A program made the position numbers and the translations under genes. This document shows positions 9,084-16,902 of a stretch of 64,000 nucleotides of DNA, in pieces. Source of the stretch: Solobacterium sp. GTDB taxonomy: Bacteria > Bacillota_I > Bacilli_A > Erysipelotrichales > Erysipelotrichaceae. Every line of letters starts with the position of its first letter. The stretch's first letter is position 1. Location: assembly GCA_017430925.1 (NCBI GenBank), contig JAFRMA010000011.1:1-64000 (forward strand). The letters are read 5' to 3'. Below the pieces are notes generated by a model. It did not search any database and was not told where the DNA came from. It was given only the letters and a program-made list of their open reading frames with translations.

Positions 9084-10844
9084 CTATTCTGCTGGTCTTC
9101 CCATGTAATACCGGTTTCCCTGCTCGTCCTTGGTGAATTTGGACATGAATTCATCGTAGGAGATGAATGTCTGTTCGGCATAATTGGCATGTGGCATATC
9201 ATCAACTACCCCGATCTTCAGCATTGGTGTACCTTTGGGATTGTGCCATTCATAGTACGTTACCGGATAACATATATAGGTTGAAGGTGTTTCTTCAAGA
9301 CCATATTCCTGACGCAGGAAGGCTATGTATTCGGTCAAAGGTGTCTCTATCGAAGGATCGGTAAACGGTTCATTAAATCCGAAGAACTTATCGCTGTCTC
9401 CAAACATCAGGAATACTGGTACATGTCCACCTTCGAGATAGCTGTCCTCATAATATTTCAGTTCGGCGGCTTTCTTCGCGATTGGTGTAACATAGCCTGA
9501 CCAGGGTGTAACAGCGGTAAAGATATCCGAAGCAGCCAAGCCGCAGTACCCGGTCATATATCCACCCGAAGACTGACCGCAGGCATAGACTCTGGCTTTA
9601 TCTACCGGGAGCCGGCTTTCCACATCTTTGACCATCGCCCGGATGAAGTTCATACAGTTGATCCTTTCACCCTTGTATTCGCCCATCCAGAGCCGGATCC
9701 CACGGAAACCACCTTCATGGTCCTGGTAGATCGAAGCTGTCGGACATACAGCAATGAAGTGTCTTTCTTCTGCAGCCAGAGCGATATCGGTAATATCGTA
9801 GAAGGTCTCGCCATTACCGCCACGGCCATGCATGCACACGACCAAGGGAAGTCGTGTGTCACTGTCTTTAGCACAGGAAGGCACATACTCATACCATTCC
9901 CGACAAATGCCATCCACTGTCAATGTATGATGGGATGCCCCGGTCTTCAACGGATCACGAAAGTAACGTAATACCTTGACATTATAGGAACGATGTCTTC
10001 TCGCTGCTCCGACATAGTCCCAGATATATTCCAGCGTTTCGGCATCTGTCTGCTGAGGATCTTCTTTGAGGGTGATACGTACCTGGGCAATATTGTCATC
10101 GTTGTTCTTGCGTGTTTTCTTCAAAGGACGGGGAAGATAGATCTTGGTGTCTCTGTCATCGGTGACATATGTGTCCTGAGACTTGTTTTCCTTTTTCCAG
10201 TATTCCCGAAGACGGCTTATGACATCATCCTCTTCCGCCACACTCATCCATACCGGCATCTGGGCTTTTTTTCCACTGACAAATAGCTCGTTAAACGTCT
10301 GCCCTGTATCCGCATCTGCTTTCTGCAGATATTCACTGAAGACACTCTCGGAGAGCTGTCCAAATGTCGCTAAACCCGACCATTCACTGGACATCTTGAT
10401 GACTGCCTGCATAGCGATCGTGGCACCATCCCCAACACCCATCGCATACACGGCATCCTGCATTACGACATAGGCATCTCTAGCCAGGAGTTTCTTGTAC
10501 GCAGCGTTGAAGAAGTCTGCATCGGATCCATCGGTATTCCAGACACCATTCTCTGCTTCAATGAATGCCAGCAGGACTTTGGTCTTATCCGCAAATGCCT
10601 GAAAGCCACTTTCAGGGATATAGGCAAGAAGATCAGCGTCAGCCGGTGCAGCCACAACAATTCCGCGGTTATTATGATGCCAGTCTTCCGGCATGTAGGT
10701 AATGATACTACGAGGTCTTCCGCTAACATTCCAGGTCTGACGGAAAGTACCATGGATGGTACTTCCCCCCGGATCAGCGAGATCTACCTCGATCTCATCT
10801 GCGCCAGGAAGATCGATTAATTCTAAACGTTTATACTCACTCAT
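9084..10844 (-). CDS. Two-domain alpha/beta hydrolase, PHB-depolymerase/feruloyl-esterase-like
   Basis: The 586-residue protein seems to contain two hydrolase-like halves. The first (about 1-240) has a degenerate elbow, GVGDGA, with no serine. The second (about 290-586) has an oxyanion region VVCMHGRGGNGE, the nucleophile elbow GQSSGG, an aspartate region FGDSDKF and a late histidine (DMPHANY), as in LpqC/PHB-depolymerase esterases. No signal peptide is visible, so it is probably cytoplasmic. ATG 10844 was chosen because AGAAGGTG lies 8 bases upstream; a GTG 9 bases earlier is less likely. It follows the citrate transporter by 29 bases and ends at a strong terminator, so it belongs to the citrate operon. 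Confidence 0.78.
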   Translation of the reverse strand: MSEYKRLELIDLPGADEIEVDLADPGGSTIHGTFRQTWNVSGRPRSIITYMPEDWHHNNRGIVVAAPADADLLAYIPESGFQAFADKTKVLLAFIEAENGVWNTDGSDADFFNAAYKKLLARDAYVVMQDAVYAMGVGDGATIAMQAVIKMSSEWSGLATFGQLSESVFSEYLQKADADTGQTFNELFVSGKKAQMPVWMSVAEEDDVISRLREYWKKENKSQDTYVTDDRDTKIYLPRPLKKTRKNNDDNIAQVRITLKEDPQQTDAETLEYIWDYVGAARRHRSYNVKVLRYFRDPLKTGASHHTLTVDGICREWYEYVPSCAKDSDTRLPLVVCMHGRGGNGETFYDITDIALAAEERHFIAVCPTASIYQDHEGGFRGIRLWMGEYKGERINCMNFIRAMVKDVESRLPVDKARVYACGQSSGGYMTGYCGLAASDIFTAVTPWSGYVTPIAKKAAELKYYEDSYLEGGHVPVFLMFGDSDKFFGFNEPFTDPSIETPLTEYIAFLRQEYGLEETPSTYICYPVTYYEWHNPKGTPMLKIGVVDDMPHANYAEQTFISYDEFMSKFTKDEQGNRYYMGRPAE

Positions 10845-10873
10845 GTTATTCACCTTCTGCTATTTTCAGTATA

Positions 10874-12166
10874 TCAGTTAAACGGAGGGAAGATAATGGA
10901 GATCCAGAGAGGATAGAGGATCAAAGAGATCAGTGCCGGTACCCAGCTCATCTTGATTAGATCTTTCTGTGAATAGTTACCAAGACCCATGTACATATTG
11001 ACCGTAGCGGTAGCCATCGGGGTCACGAAGGATGTCAGGGCTGCACAGGTACTCAGAATCATCGGTCCAATAGGGTTGCATCCCATGGCACCACAGGTCA
11101 TTGCCGCAATTGGGACGAATATGGCATCGACAGAACGATTGTTCATGAACTGTGTAAGGACAAACGGAACAGCGAAGAAGACGAAGCAGATCACCAGGTT
11201 ATTGTGCGTACCACCGATCATATTGGCAATCATACCTCCGACAAGATCCGCAGCACCGGTATTGGACAATGCTGAAGCCATAGCGATAACACCAACATAC
11301 TGCATGATGACACCGTGTTGTGTTGCCGCGTTGTATGCTTCCTTGGTACTTAAGACACCTGCCGCGACAGTGATCAAGGCGCCTGTAAGAGAGATCTCCC
11401 ACGCCGCAATCCCAATCTTGCTGGAAAGCATCATCAAGATGATCGTTCCAAAGAAGGCAATGTAGCAGAACGTTTCCTGGATACTGCTGAGCTGTGCCTG
11501 TTCACGCTTTCTTGTCTTTACTTCCGCATCGCTTTCACTTGCTGAAGGGCAGAATTTTGGAGCGAGGAAGATCGCATACAGCACCATCAATATAGCAATT
11601 GGAGCACGTGCTTTGAACAGATCCATCGGACCCATCGCAAAGCCGGAAATTCCATAGGCTTCGAGATAGCCATTGAAGGTAGCCATAGTTGTCAGATTGC
11701 CGCCAAGAGGGAGAGTTAAGACCGTACAGATCGATATGAACCCCAGCGGAAACATCATTTTGGAACGCTCATATCCCAGTTCATCACATACCGCAATTGC
11801 CAGCGGGAAGATGACCGAGAAACAGGCAGCTGAACCACCGGTAACCTGGGCCAGCAGGAAGGTGATCAGGACATATCCGGCCAGGACCATGGTGAAGGAA
11901 CCCTTGCTGACCTTGCTGACAAGCTGGGAGATCTTGTTGACCAGCTGAGTCTTGCCAAAGGCAGCCGAGACCACGAACATGCTGGCAATCAGGATCGTTG
12001 TGGCATTGCCGAAGCCGCTCAACGCTGTCTTCGCATCCAGACATCCTGTAAAGACCAGGGCCATCATGATCAGCAATGCTACGGTAGGACGAGAGATCTT
12101 CGTCTGCAGGAAGCCTACGATAAGGAGCAGAAAGAGTACTAAGCAAATTGATAATTGTGTCGTCAT
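10874..12166 (-). CDS. SLC13/DASS-type transporter, probably citrate or dicarboxylate uptake
   Basis: The 430-residue protein is almost entirely hydrophobic, with about 11-12 membrane segments. It shows the duplicated architecture of the divalent anion:Na+ symporter and ArsB/NhaD superfamily, including SxxTPMATATVNMY near residue 385 and LPLGGNLTTMATFNG in the first half. The first residues are MTTQLSICLVLFLLL. It lies between citF (32 bases upstream) and the esterase gene in the citDEF operon. From this context it is inferred to import citrate or exchange it for a fermentation product; the substrate is not proven by sequence. GAGGAGGATAATATCTT precedes the ATG. Confidence 0.82.
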   Translation of the reverse strand: MTTQLSICLVLFLLLIVGFLQTKISRPTVALLIMMALVFTGCLDAKTALSGFGNATTILIASMFVVSAAFGKTQLVNKISQLVSKVSKGSFTMVLAGYVLITFLLAQVTGGSAACFSVIFPLAIAVCDELGYERSKMMFPLGFISICTVLTLPLGGNLTTMATFNGYLEAYGISGFAMGPMDLFKARAPIAILMVLYAIFLAPKFCPSASESDAEVKTRKREQAQLSSIQETFCYIAFFGTIILMMLSSKIGIAAWEISLTGALITVAAGVLSTKEAYNAATQHGVIMQYVGVIAMASALSNTGAADLVGGMIANMIGGTHNNLVICFVFFAVPFVLTQFMNNRSVDAIFVPIAAMTCGAMGCNPIGPMILSTCAALTSFVTPMATATVNMYMGLGNYSQKDLIKMSWVPALISLILYPLWISIIFPPFN

Positions 12167-12198
12167 AAGATATTATCCTCCTCAAGAATGACGATATG

Positions 12199-13758
12199 TT
12201 AGTCGAAGGAGTAAGGCTTGATCTGCCTTACAACATCGAGAATGGTGCCATCACGTGCTTCCACGATCGCTACCACGTTATCTTCAAACTGCAGTGCTTC
12301 CGGTTCCCCTACAAGGTCATACGCTTTCTCCTGCAGGCTTTCGATAGACACATGCTTGATCCCTGACGCATCCAGGCAATCGATGATATCCTGACGCAAA
12401 GGATTGACCGCAATACCATAATCTGTGACCAGGACATCAACACAATCTCCGGGAGTCGTCACTGTCACTACATCCTTACACACTGTAGCCATACGTCCGC
12501 GAATCAAGGGAGTTACAATAATGCAGCACTTGGAGCCGGCAGCGGTATCCGGATGTCCTCCCGGAGCACCGCGCAGAATGCCATCCGAACCAGTAATCAC
12601 ATTGACATTGAACTTGGTATCGATCTCCAGTGCTGACAGGACGACATAGTCCAATTTATTGACATAGGCACCCTTATTGCCAGCGTTTGCGTATTCACTC
12701 AGATCGATTTCAATATGATGAGGATTGCTGAACAGATGTTTTGCGGCACCTTCATCAAAATCCTGGGTATCAAGGATATAATCCACATAGCCTTTATCCT
12801 GCAAAGCACAGATCGCAGAAGATGTACCACCAAGAGCGAAACTCATCTTGATGCCCGCCTTTTCCATATGTTCTTCCAGGAAACGGTTGACCGCCAGGGA
12901 AGGACCACCTACACCTGTCTGGAAGGAGAAGCCATCCTTGAAGTATGGTGTAGCAGCGATAACATTTGCGACATTCTTAGCCATCATCAGTTCTCTAGGA
13001 TCCTGGGTCAATCTGGCTTCCTTAGTCGCGATCTTTTTGGGATCACCGATCTCATCTACGACAACGACCGCATCCACATCGATACAGGAGATGGATGACG
13101 GAAGGTTCGGGAAAGGAACCAAGGTATCGGTAATAATGACTGTGTGATCCGCATATTTGGCATCATGATTCGCAAAACCCATGGATCCACAGTTGTTCTT
13201 GCCGCCCTGTCCTTTGGCATTACCGCAGCAATCGGAGGTTGCCGCAGCCAGGAAAGCGATATCGATATGGACTTCTCCTGCTTCTACCGCCCTGGGACGA
13301 CCACCATGAGAACGGATAATGACCGGGTTCTTGAGTTTTCCGTTGGAGATTGTTTCTCCGATTCTTCCTCTTACACCTGAAGTTTGTGCTTCTACGATGA
13401 TCCCCTGTTCCATGTAGTCGGCGAAGATGTCCTGTGCTGTTCCCAGGGATGTCGCGGCCACATGGAGATCCTTCAGACCCATTTCTTCCACAAGGACTTT
13501 GCATACCATCGCAGCTACATAGTCTCCGTCACGGAATTCAGTGTGGAAGGAGAAGGTCATACCATCATGAGCACCACACTTCTCACAAGCTTCCCGGATC
13601 GTCTCACAAAGCTTGCTTTCCTGAGGTTTTTCGTGTCTTACGGTCACCGGTGAAGCTTTTTTGACCAGTTTCCCGTCCATGTAATTTTTTCCCTGATAGA
13701 CTTCTTTGCCCTTGACCAGAAGCTCATCCGGGATATTTCTTCCTACCGCATTGATCAT
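12199..13758 (-). CDS. citF: Citrate lyase alpha subunit (citrate CoA-transferase)
   Basis: The 519-residue product matches CitF along its length: the start MINAVGRNIPDELLVKGKEV, the GNAKGQGGKNNCGSMG segment, and the late motif PLRQDIIDCLDASG are typical. CitF swaps acetyl on the acyl carrier protein thioester for citrate, producing citryl-ACP and acetate. It works in the cytoplasmic citrate lyase complex with CitE and CitD. The gene starts 12 bases after citE, with ATAGGAGGTACATCTC before the ATG. E. coli CitF has a similar length (510). Confidence 0.95.
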   Translation of the reverse strand: MINAVGRNIPDELLVKGKEVYQGKNYMDGKLVKKASPVTVRHEKPQESKLCETIREACEKCGAHDGMTFSFHTEFRDGDYVAAMVCKVLVEEMGLKDLHVAATSLGTAQDIFADYMEQGIIVEAQTSGVRGRIGETISNGKLKNPVIIRSHGGRPRAVEAGEVHIDIAFLAAATSDCCGNAKGQGGKNNCGSMGFANHDAKYADHTVIITDTLVPFPNLPSSISCIDVDAVVVVDEIGDPKKIATKEARLTQDPRELMMAKNVANVIAATPYFKDGFSFQTGVGGPSLAVNRFLEEHMEKAGIKMSFALGGTSSAICALQDKGYVDYILDTQDFDEGAAKHLFSNPHHIEIDLSEYANAGNKGAYVNKLDYVVLSALEIDTKFNVNVITGSDGILRGAPGGHPDTAAGSKCCIIVTPLIRGRMATVCKDVVTVTTPGDCVDVLVTDYGIAVNPLRQDIIDCLDASGIKHVSIESLQEKAYDLVGEPEALQFEDNVVAIVEARDGTILDVVRQIKPYSFD

Positions 13759-13770
13759 GAGATGTACCTC

Positions 13771-14691
13771 CTATAACTCTCCGTGGTATACACCACAAGC
13801 TTTTGCCAGTTTGATGATCCTCTTGGCATCCTCAAAGAAGGGAATATCAACCATCTTGCCATCTACCGTATAGACACCGATACCGGCATCCGCCTGGGCT
13901 TGACAGCTCAGAACAAGCTTTTCTGCATAAGCGATCTGTTTTTCCGTCGGAGCGAATGTCTCATGGACAAACTCAATCTGACGGGGATTGATCAGGGACT
14001 TGCCGTCAAAGCCCATCTTATGATTCTGGATCACTTCCTTCTTGAAACCTTCCATATCATCTACATTCGGATACATTGTATCGAAGCACTGGACACCAGC
14101 AGCTCTGGCAGCGAGCAACATCTGTCCTCTTGCCGCAAGCATCTCAATGCCGCCTTCTTCGATCTGCACATGCATGGATTTGCGGAAATCTCCGCCGGAG
14201 ATCGCACATCCAAACATCCTCGGGGATGCTGTGACAATCTCATAGGCATTCATGATGCCCAGGGGACTTTCCAGAGCAGCCATCAACAACGTACGGCCGA
14301 CTTCTACACCAAATTCAATCTCTGCTTTCTCTACCGCCTGATCAACGAGCCGCACCATTTCGGCGTTCTCACACTTAGCGATACGGATTCCATCGGCACC
14401 GGCAGCGACACATACGCGGATATCTTCATGCCAGTGCGGTGTATCCAGTCCGTTGATACGAACGATCACTTCGGTATTTCCATAATCGATCTCCTGCAGA
14501 GCATGATACAGGGAGAAACGAGCCGCATCCTTCTGGTTTTCTGCTACGGCATCCTCGAGGTCGAGGATGATGGAATCACTGCCGTAGATATACGCATCAC
14601 GGATCAGTGCTGGTTTCTGCGCATTCATGAACATCATGGTGCGGCGGAGACGATCTTTTTCCGGTCTTGGACGATGAATTTCCTTTGTCAT
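13771..14691 (-). CDS. citE: Citrate lyase beta subunit (citryl-ACP lyase)
   Basis: From ATG 14691 the protein has 306 residues, close to the 302 of E. coli CitE. It begins MTKEIHRPRPEKDRLRRTMM and contains LDLEDAV, the Glu/Asp metal-binding loop of the HpcH/HpaI/CitE barrel, with RINGLDT and CAISGGDF later. CitE cleaves citryl-ACP to oxaloacetate and acetyl-ACP. The frame is open further upstream to 14757, but ATG 14691 is preferred: it overlaps the citD stop in an ATGA junction and has GGGGAGGAGC upstream, which indicates translational coupling. Confidence 0.94.
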   Translation of the reverse strand: MTKEIHRPRPEKDRLRRTMMFMNAQKPALIRDAYIYGSDSIILDLEDAVAENQKDAARFSLYHALQEIDYGNTEVIVRINGLDTPHWHEDIRVCVAAGADGIRIAKCENAEMVRLVDQAVEKAEIEFGVEVGRTLLMAALESPLGIMNAYEIVTASPRMFGCAISGGDFRKSMHVQIEEGGIEMLAARGQMLLAARAAGVQCFDTMYPNVDDMEGFKKEVIQNHKMGFDGKSLINPRQIEFVHETFAPTEKQIAYAEKLVLSCQAQADAGIGVYTVDGKMVDIPFFEDAKRIIKLAKACGVYHGEL

Positions 14692-14990
14692 TTCCTTACT
14701 GCTCCTCCCCAGGGGACACCTGCTCCTGACGCATTGCCTGCACGGAATACCGCGCATTCCACTCTGGCTTTGATGGTGCAGTCCAGAGCTCCTTTATCGA
14801 CGACGGTGATGATGCCGTCCGAGACTTCCAGTCTGTCCAGCGTCTGCCTTACTGTATCCCGGATCTGCTTTCCGTACTGGTTGATAACACTGCTCTGGAT
14901 GTTGATCTCCAGATGATCTGCCGGTTCTACGGTAACCTGTGCGTCACTGGATTCCAGGGTTCCGGCTATCGCATTCTTTTCAATAATCAT
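14688..14990 (-). CDS. citD: Citrate lyase acyl carrier protein (gamma subunit)
   Basis: The 100-residue protein starts MIIEKNAIAGTLESSDAQV, where the serine of the GTLESSD motif is the expected attachment site of the phosphoribosyl-dephospho-CoA prosthetic group. Length and the internal NQYGKQIRDTV and LDCTIKARVE segments fit CitD. It is the first gene of the operon citD-citE-citF-transporter-esterase. GAGGAGGGCAACACCT stands before the ATG. No citC ligase gene is seen near it; a citX-citG fusion is at 47277. Confidence 0.95.
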   Translation of the reverse strand: MIIEKNAIAGTLESSDAQVTVEPADHLEINIQSSVINQYGKQIRDTVRQTLDRLEVSDGIITVVDKGALDCTIKARVECAVFRAGNASGAGVPWGGAVRK

Positions 14991-15038
14991 AGGTGTTGCC
15001 CTCCTCTTACGGTTTCATCTTAAAAGACATTTAAAATT

Positions 15039-15061
15039 CCGTAAAATTCATAATTTTACGG
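15039..15061. promoter_or_regulatory. Perfect palindrome between citD and lysR, probable LysR operator
   Basis: CCGTAAAATT and AATTTTACGG form a perfect 10-base inverted repeat around CAT. In the minus direction TTTACG of the repeat serves as a -35-like hexamer and TAAGAT lies 17 bases on, giving a plausible citD promoter. LysR proteins typically bind interrupted palindromes in such divergent intergenic regions. A second small inverted repeat, CATTCC-TTTTT-GGAATG, is at 15068-15084, nearer the regulator gene. Confidence 0.65.
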
Positions 15062-15110
15062 ATTAACCATTCCTTTTTGGAATGTTATAGTATATACAGG
15101 AGACACCTAA

Positions 15111-15977
15111 ATGGAAGAAAAAGATTATGAATTGCTAAGAATACTGAAAGAGACCAGAAACATTACCAGGACAGCCGAAGAAATGTACATTACCCAGTCA
15201 GCGTTGTCCAAGCGTATTCGGAAGATCGAAGAAGAGCTTGGCATAGACCTGCTGATCCGGTCTCGTACCGGTGCTGTCTTTACGCCTGAGGGAGAAATAG
15301 TGGCGGAATATTGTCTGAAAGCAGAAAAGGAAATGAATACAATGCGGAATATGCTGGATTCCCTTTCCGGGGAAGTGAGCGGTACATTGCGTGTAGGATT
15401 ATCCATGAATTATGCCTTGTTTATTCTTCCGCAGCTCCTGGTCAGTTTTTGCAAGAAGTATCCCCGAGTAAACTTAGATGTCACCTCCAAACAAAGCCGT
15501 GAATTGTATGGCGAACTAGTCAGCGGAGATCTGGATCTAGGAGTTCTGCGCGGGGAATTTGCCTGGGATGGACCAAAATATGCCCTTGCCGAAGAAAGAT
15601 TATGTGTCATCTGTAGTGAGCAGAATAAAGATCTTCCTTTAGATATGCAGATGTATATCGAACGAGAATCAGATGTAATGCAGATAGCGATGATCAAGCG
15701 ATGGCTTCGGGAACAGGGGATTCCCCGACCGACATCTCGTCTCCATACAGATTCCATCATCAGCTGTGTGCAGATGGTCGAGAATGGCCTGGGATGGGCT
15801 ATCGTTCCTGAGATTGCCCTAAAGGATTTTCATGGTGTAAAACTTCCCTGTGTGTTTGATAATGGGGAATCATTAGTACGCCGAAGCTGGCTGATGTGCC
15901 GCAGTGAGGTTGTGCATCTGCCGCAAATTCAGGCTTTTATTGAAGAAGTGCTTCACTTTGCCCGAACAAGTTTGTAA
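15111..15977 (+). CDS. LysR-family regulator, probably of the citrate lyase operon
   Basis: The 288-residue protein has an N-terminal winged helix-turn-helix with ITRTAEEMYITQSALSKRIR at about residues 18-37, matching the LysR recognition helix. A periplasmic-binding-like effector domain covers about residues 90-288. It is transcribed away from citD with 120 bases between the two starts, and a perfect palindrome lies there. This arrangement is classic for LysR control of a divergent operon, so citrate or a related metabolite is a likely effector. CAGGAGACACCTAA precedes the ATG. Confidence 0.88.
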   Translation: MEEKDYELLRILKETRNITRTAEEMYITQSALSKRIRKIEEELGIDLLIRSRTGAVFTPEGEIVAEYCLKAEKEMNTMRNMLDSLSGEVSGTLRVGLSMNYALFILPQLLVSFCKKYPRVNLDVTSKQSRELYGELVSGDLDLGVLRGEFAWDGPKYALAEERLCVICSEQNKDLPLDMQMYIERESDVMQIAMIKRWLREQGIPRPTSRLHTDSIISCVQMVENGLGWAIVPEIALKDFHGVKLPCVFDNGESLVRRSWLMCRSEVVHLPQIQAFIEEVLHFARTSL

Positions 15978-16138
15978 AGGACTCAGGAAAGCAGATTACA
16001 CCTGTATTATTCACATAATCATCTGCCAAACAGAAAAGCGCCTCCTCCAAACTTTTATATTATACATTTCCTGTCGTATCTTTCTGTTTATACGTTATGA
16101 TAGAGATGGAATAAGAAATCTGGTAAAGGAGGTTTGGC

Positions 16139-16753
16139 ATGGGATTATTTGACAAACTGCTGAAAGAAGGCACAGAAAAACTTAAGGAAGTCACAAAAGA
16201 AGTCACCAGCGAAGAAAACAAAGAGAAAGCTTCTGCGTTCCTGAATTCACTTAAGGAGACGGTCAGCGAAGGCGCTGAGGCAATCAAGGAAGCCGCCAAA
16301 GAAGCCACTACAGAAGAAAACAAGGAGAAGGCAGCCGCATTCATCCATTCACTCAAGAATACGATTGAGAAAGAAGCAGGACAGCCGAAAAAGACCGCAG
16401 AAACACCCGTATACGATGATTCCATCTACGAGGAATACGAAGATGGGAAGACCTGCCGGCAGAGGATCCTCGAGATCCTGGCCAATGAATTCCCGGAATA
16501 TACCGTGAGAGAGAACGTATCTCCGCAGGAATTCCATGGCGTAGGCCGTTTCATGGATTATTCCATCGTGGTATACAAGGACGGTACGCCGAAGCTGGTG
16601 ATCATGTTAATAGGGAAGACCACCACCTCCCACCGTGAATACCGCTGGTCACGTGAAGAAGCAGAGAAACACGGTTATCCGTTCATCAACTTTGTCAAAC
16701 ACTATCCGAACAGACCGGAATATATTTCCAACAGATTACATCAGTACTTGTAA
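16139..16753 (+). CDS. Unknown protein: amphipathic helical repeats plus compact C-terminal domain
   Basis: I do not recognise this 204-residue protein. Residues 1-80 are Lys/Glu/Ala-rich and made of two near copies of a unit of about 35-38 residues, each containing (S/T)EENKEKA(S/A)AF(L/I)(N/H)SLK, so a helical, coiled-coil-like region is likely. Residues 100-204 form a globular domain with ILANEFPEYTVRENV, then MDYSIVVYKDGTPKLVIML, and RWSREEAEKHGYPFINFV. The Asp plus strand-strand-Lys pattern (D-x(n)-LVIMLIGK) faintly resembles a PD-(D/E)XK nuclease, but the middle acidic residue is absent. GGAGGTTTGGC precedes the ATG. It lies 150 bases upstream of the reverse transcriptase on the same strand, so a shared transcript is possible. 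Confidence 0.65.
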   Translation: MGLFDKLLKEGTEKLKEVTKEVTSEENKEKASAFLNSLKETVSEGAEAIKEAAKEATTEENKEKAAAFIHSLKNTIEKEAGQPKKTAETPVYDDSIYEEYEDGKTCRQRILEILANEFPEYTVRENVSPQEFHGVGRFMDYSIVVYKDGTPKLVIMLIGKTTTSHREYRWSREEAEKHGYPFINFVKHYPNRPEYISNRLHQYL

Positions 16754-16766
16754 TCTTGGAATACAC

Positions 16767-16896
16767 AAGAAAGAGAAACGCAGAAATTCGCCTGTGATGG
16801 CCGCAGCACGATCCCTTACATGACTTTACAGGCAGTCGGATCCTGTACCGGCCGGTAGCGTAAGCACAGCTTACTTCAAAGCATTTTCTCTTTCTT
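16767..16896 (+). ncRNA. Candidate structured non-coding RNA in front of the reverse transcriptase
   Basis: The 149 bases between the helical-repeat gene and the RT hold no gene but much secondary structure. The ends pair perfectly over 12 bases: AAGAAAGAGAAA (16767-16778) with TTTCTCTTTCTT (16885-16896). Inside are ACAGG (16828-16832) with CCTGT (16842-16846), alternative GATCC (16810-16814) with GGATC (16838-16842), the palindrome TACCGGCCGGTA (16846-16857), and a GTAAGC-ACA-GCTTAC hairpin (16860-16874). The RT start is 7 bases after the 3' arm and has no Shine-Dalgarno sequence. The layout resembles the paired ends of retron msr-msd RNAs or the RNAs before some defence RTs. Expression and function are inferred. 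Confidence 0.5.
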
Positions 16897-16902
16897 TTTT
16901 CT

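Noticed and set aside
13783-14916. 377-codon plus-strand frame opposite citE/citD
   Set aside because: A shadow of citE and citD, which are firmly identified.
16767-16900. Reading the 16767-16896 structure as a simple terminator of the upstream gene
   Set aside because: The pairing arms enclose more than 100 bases of structured sequence, and the T-run lies directly against the RT start, so an ordinary terminator is unlikely, though not excluded.
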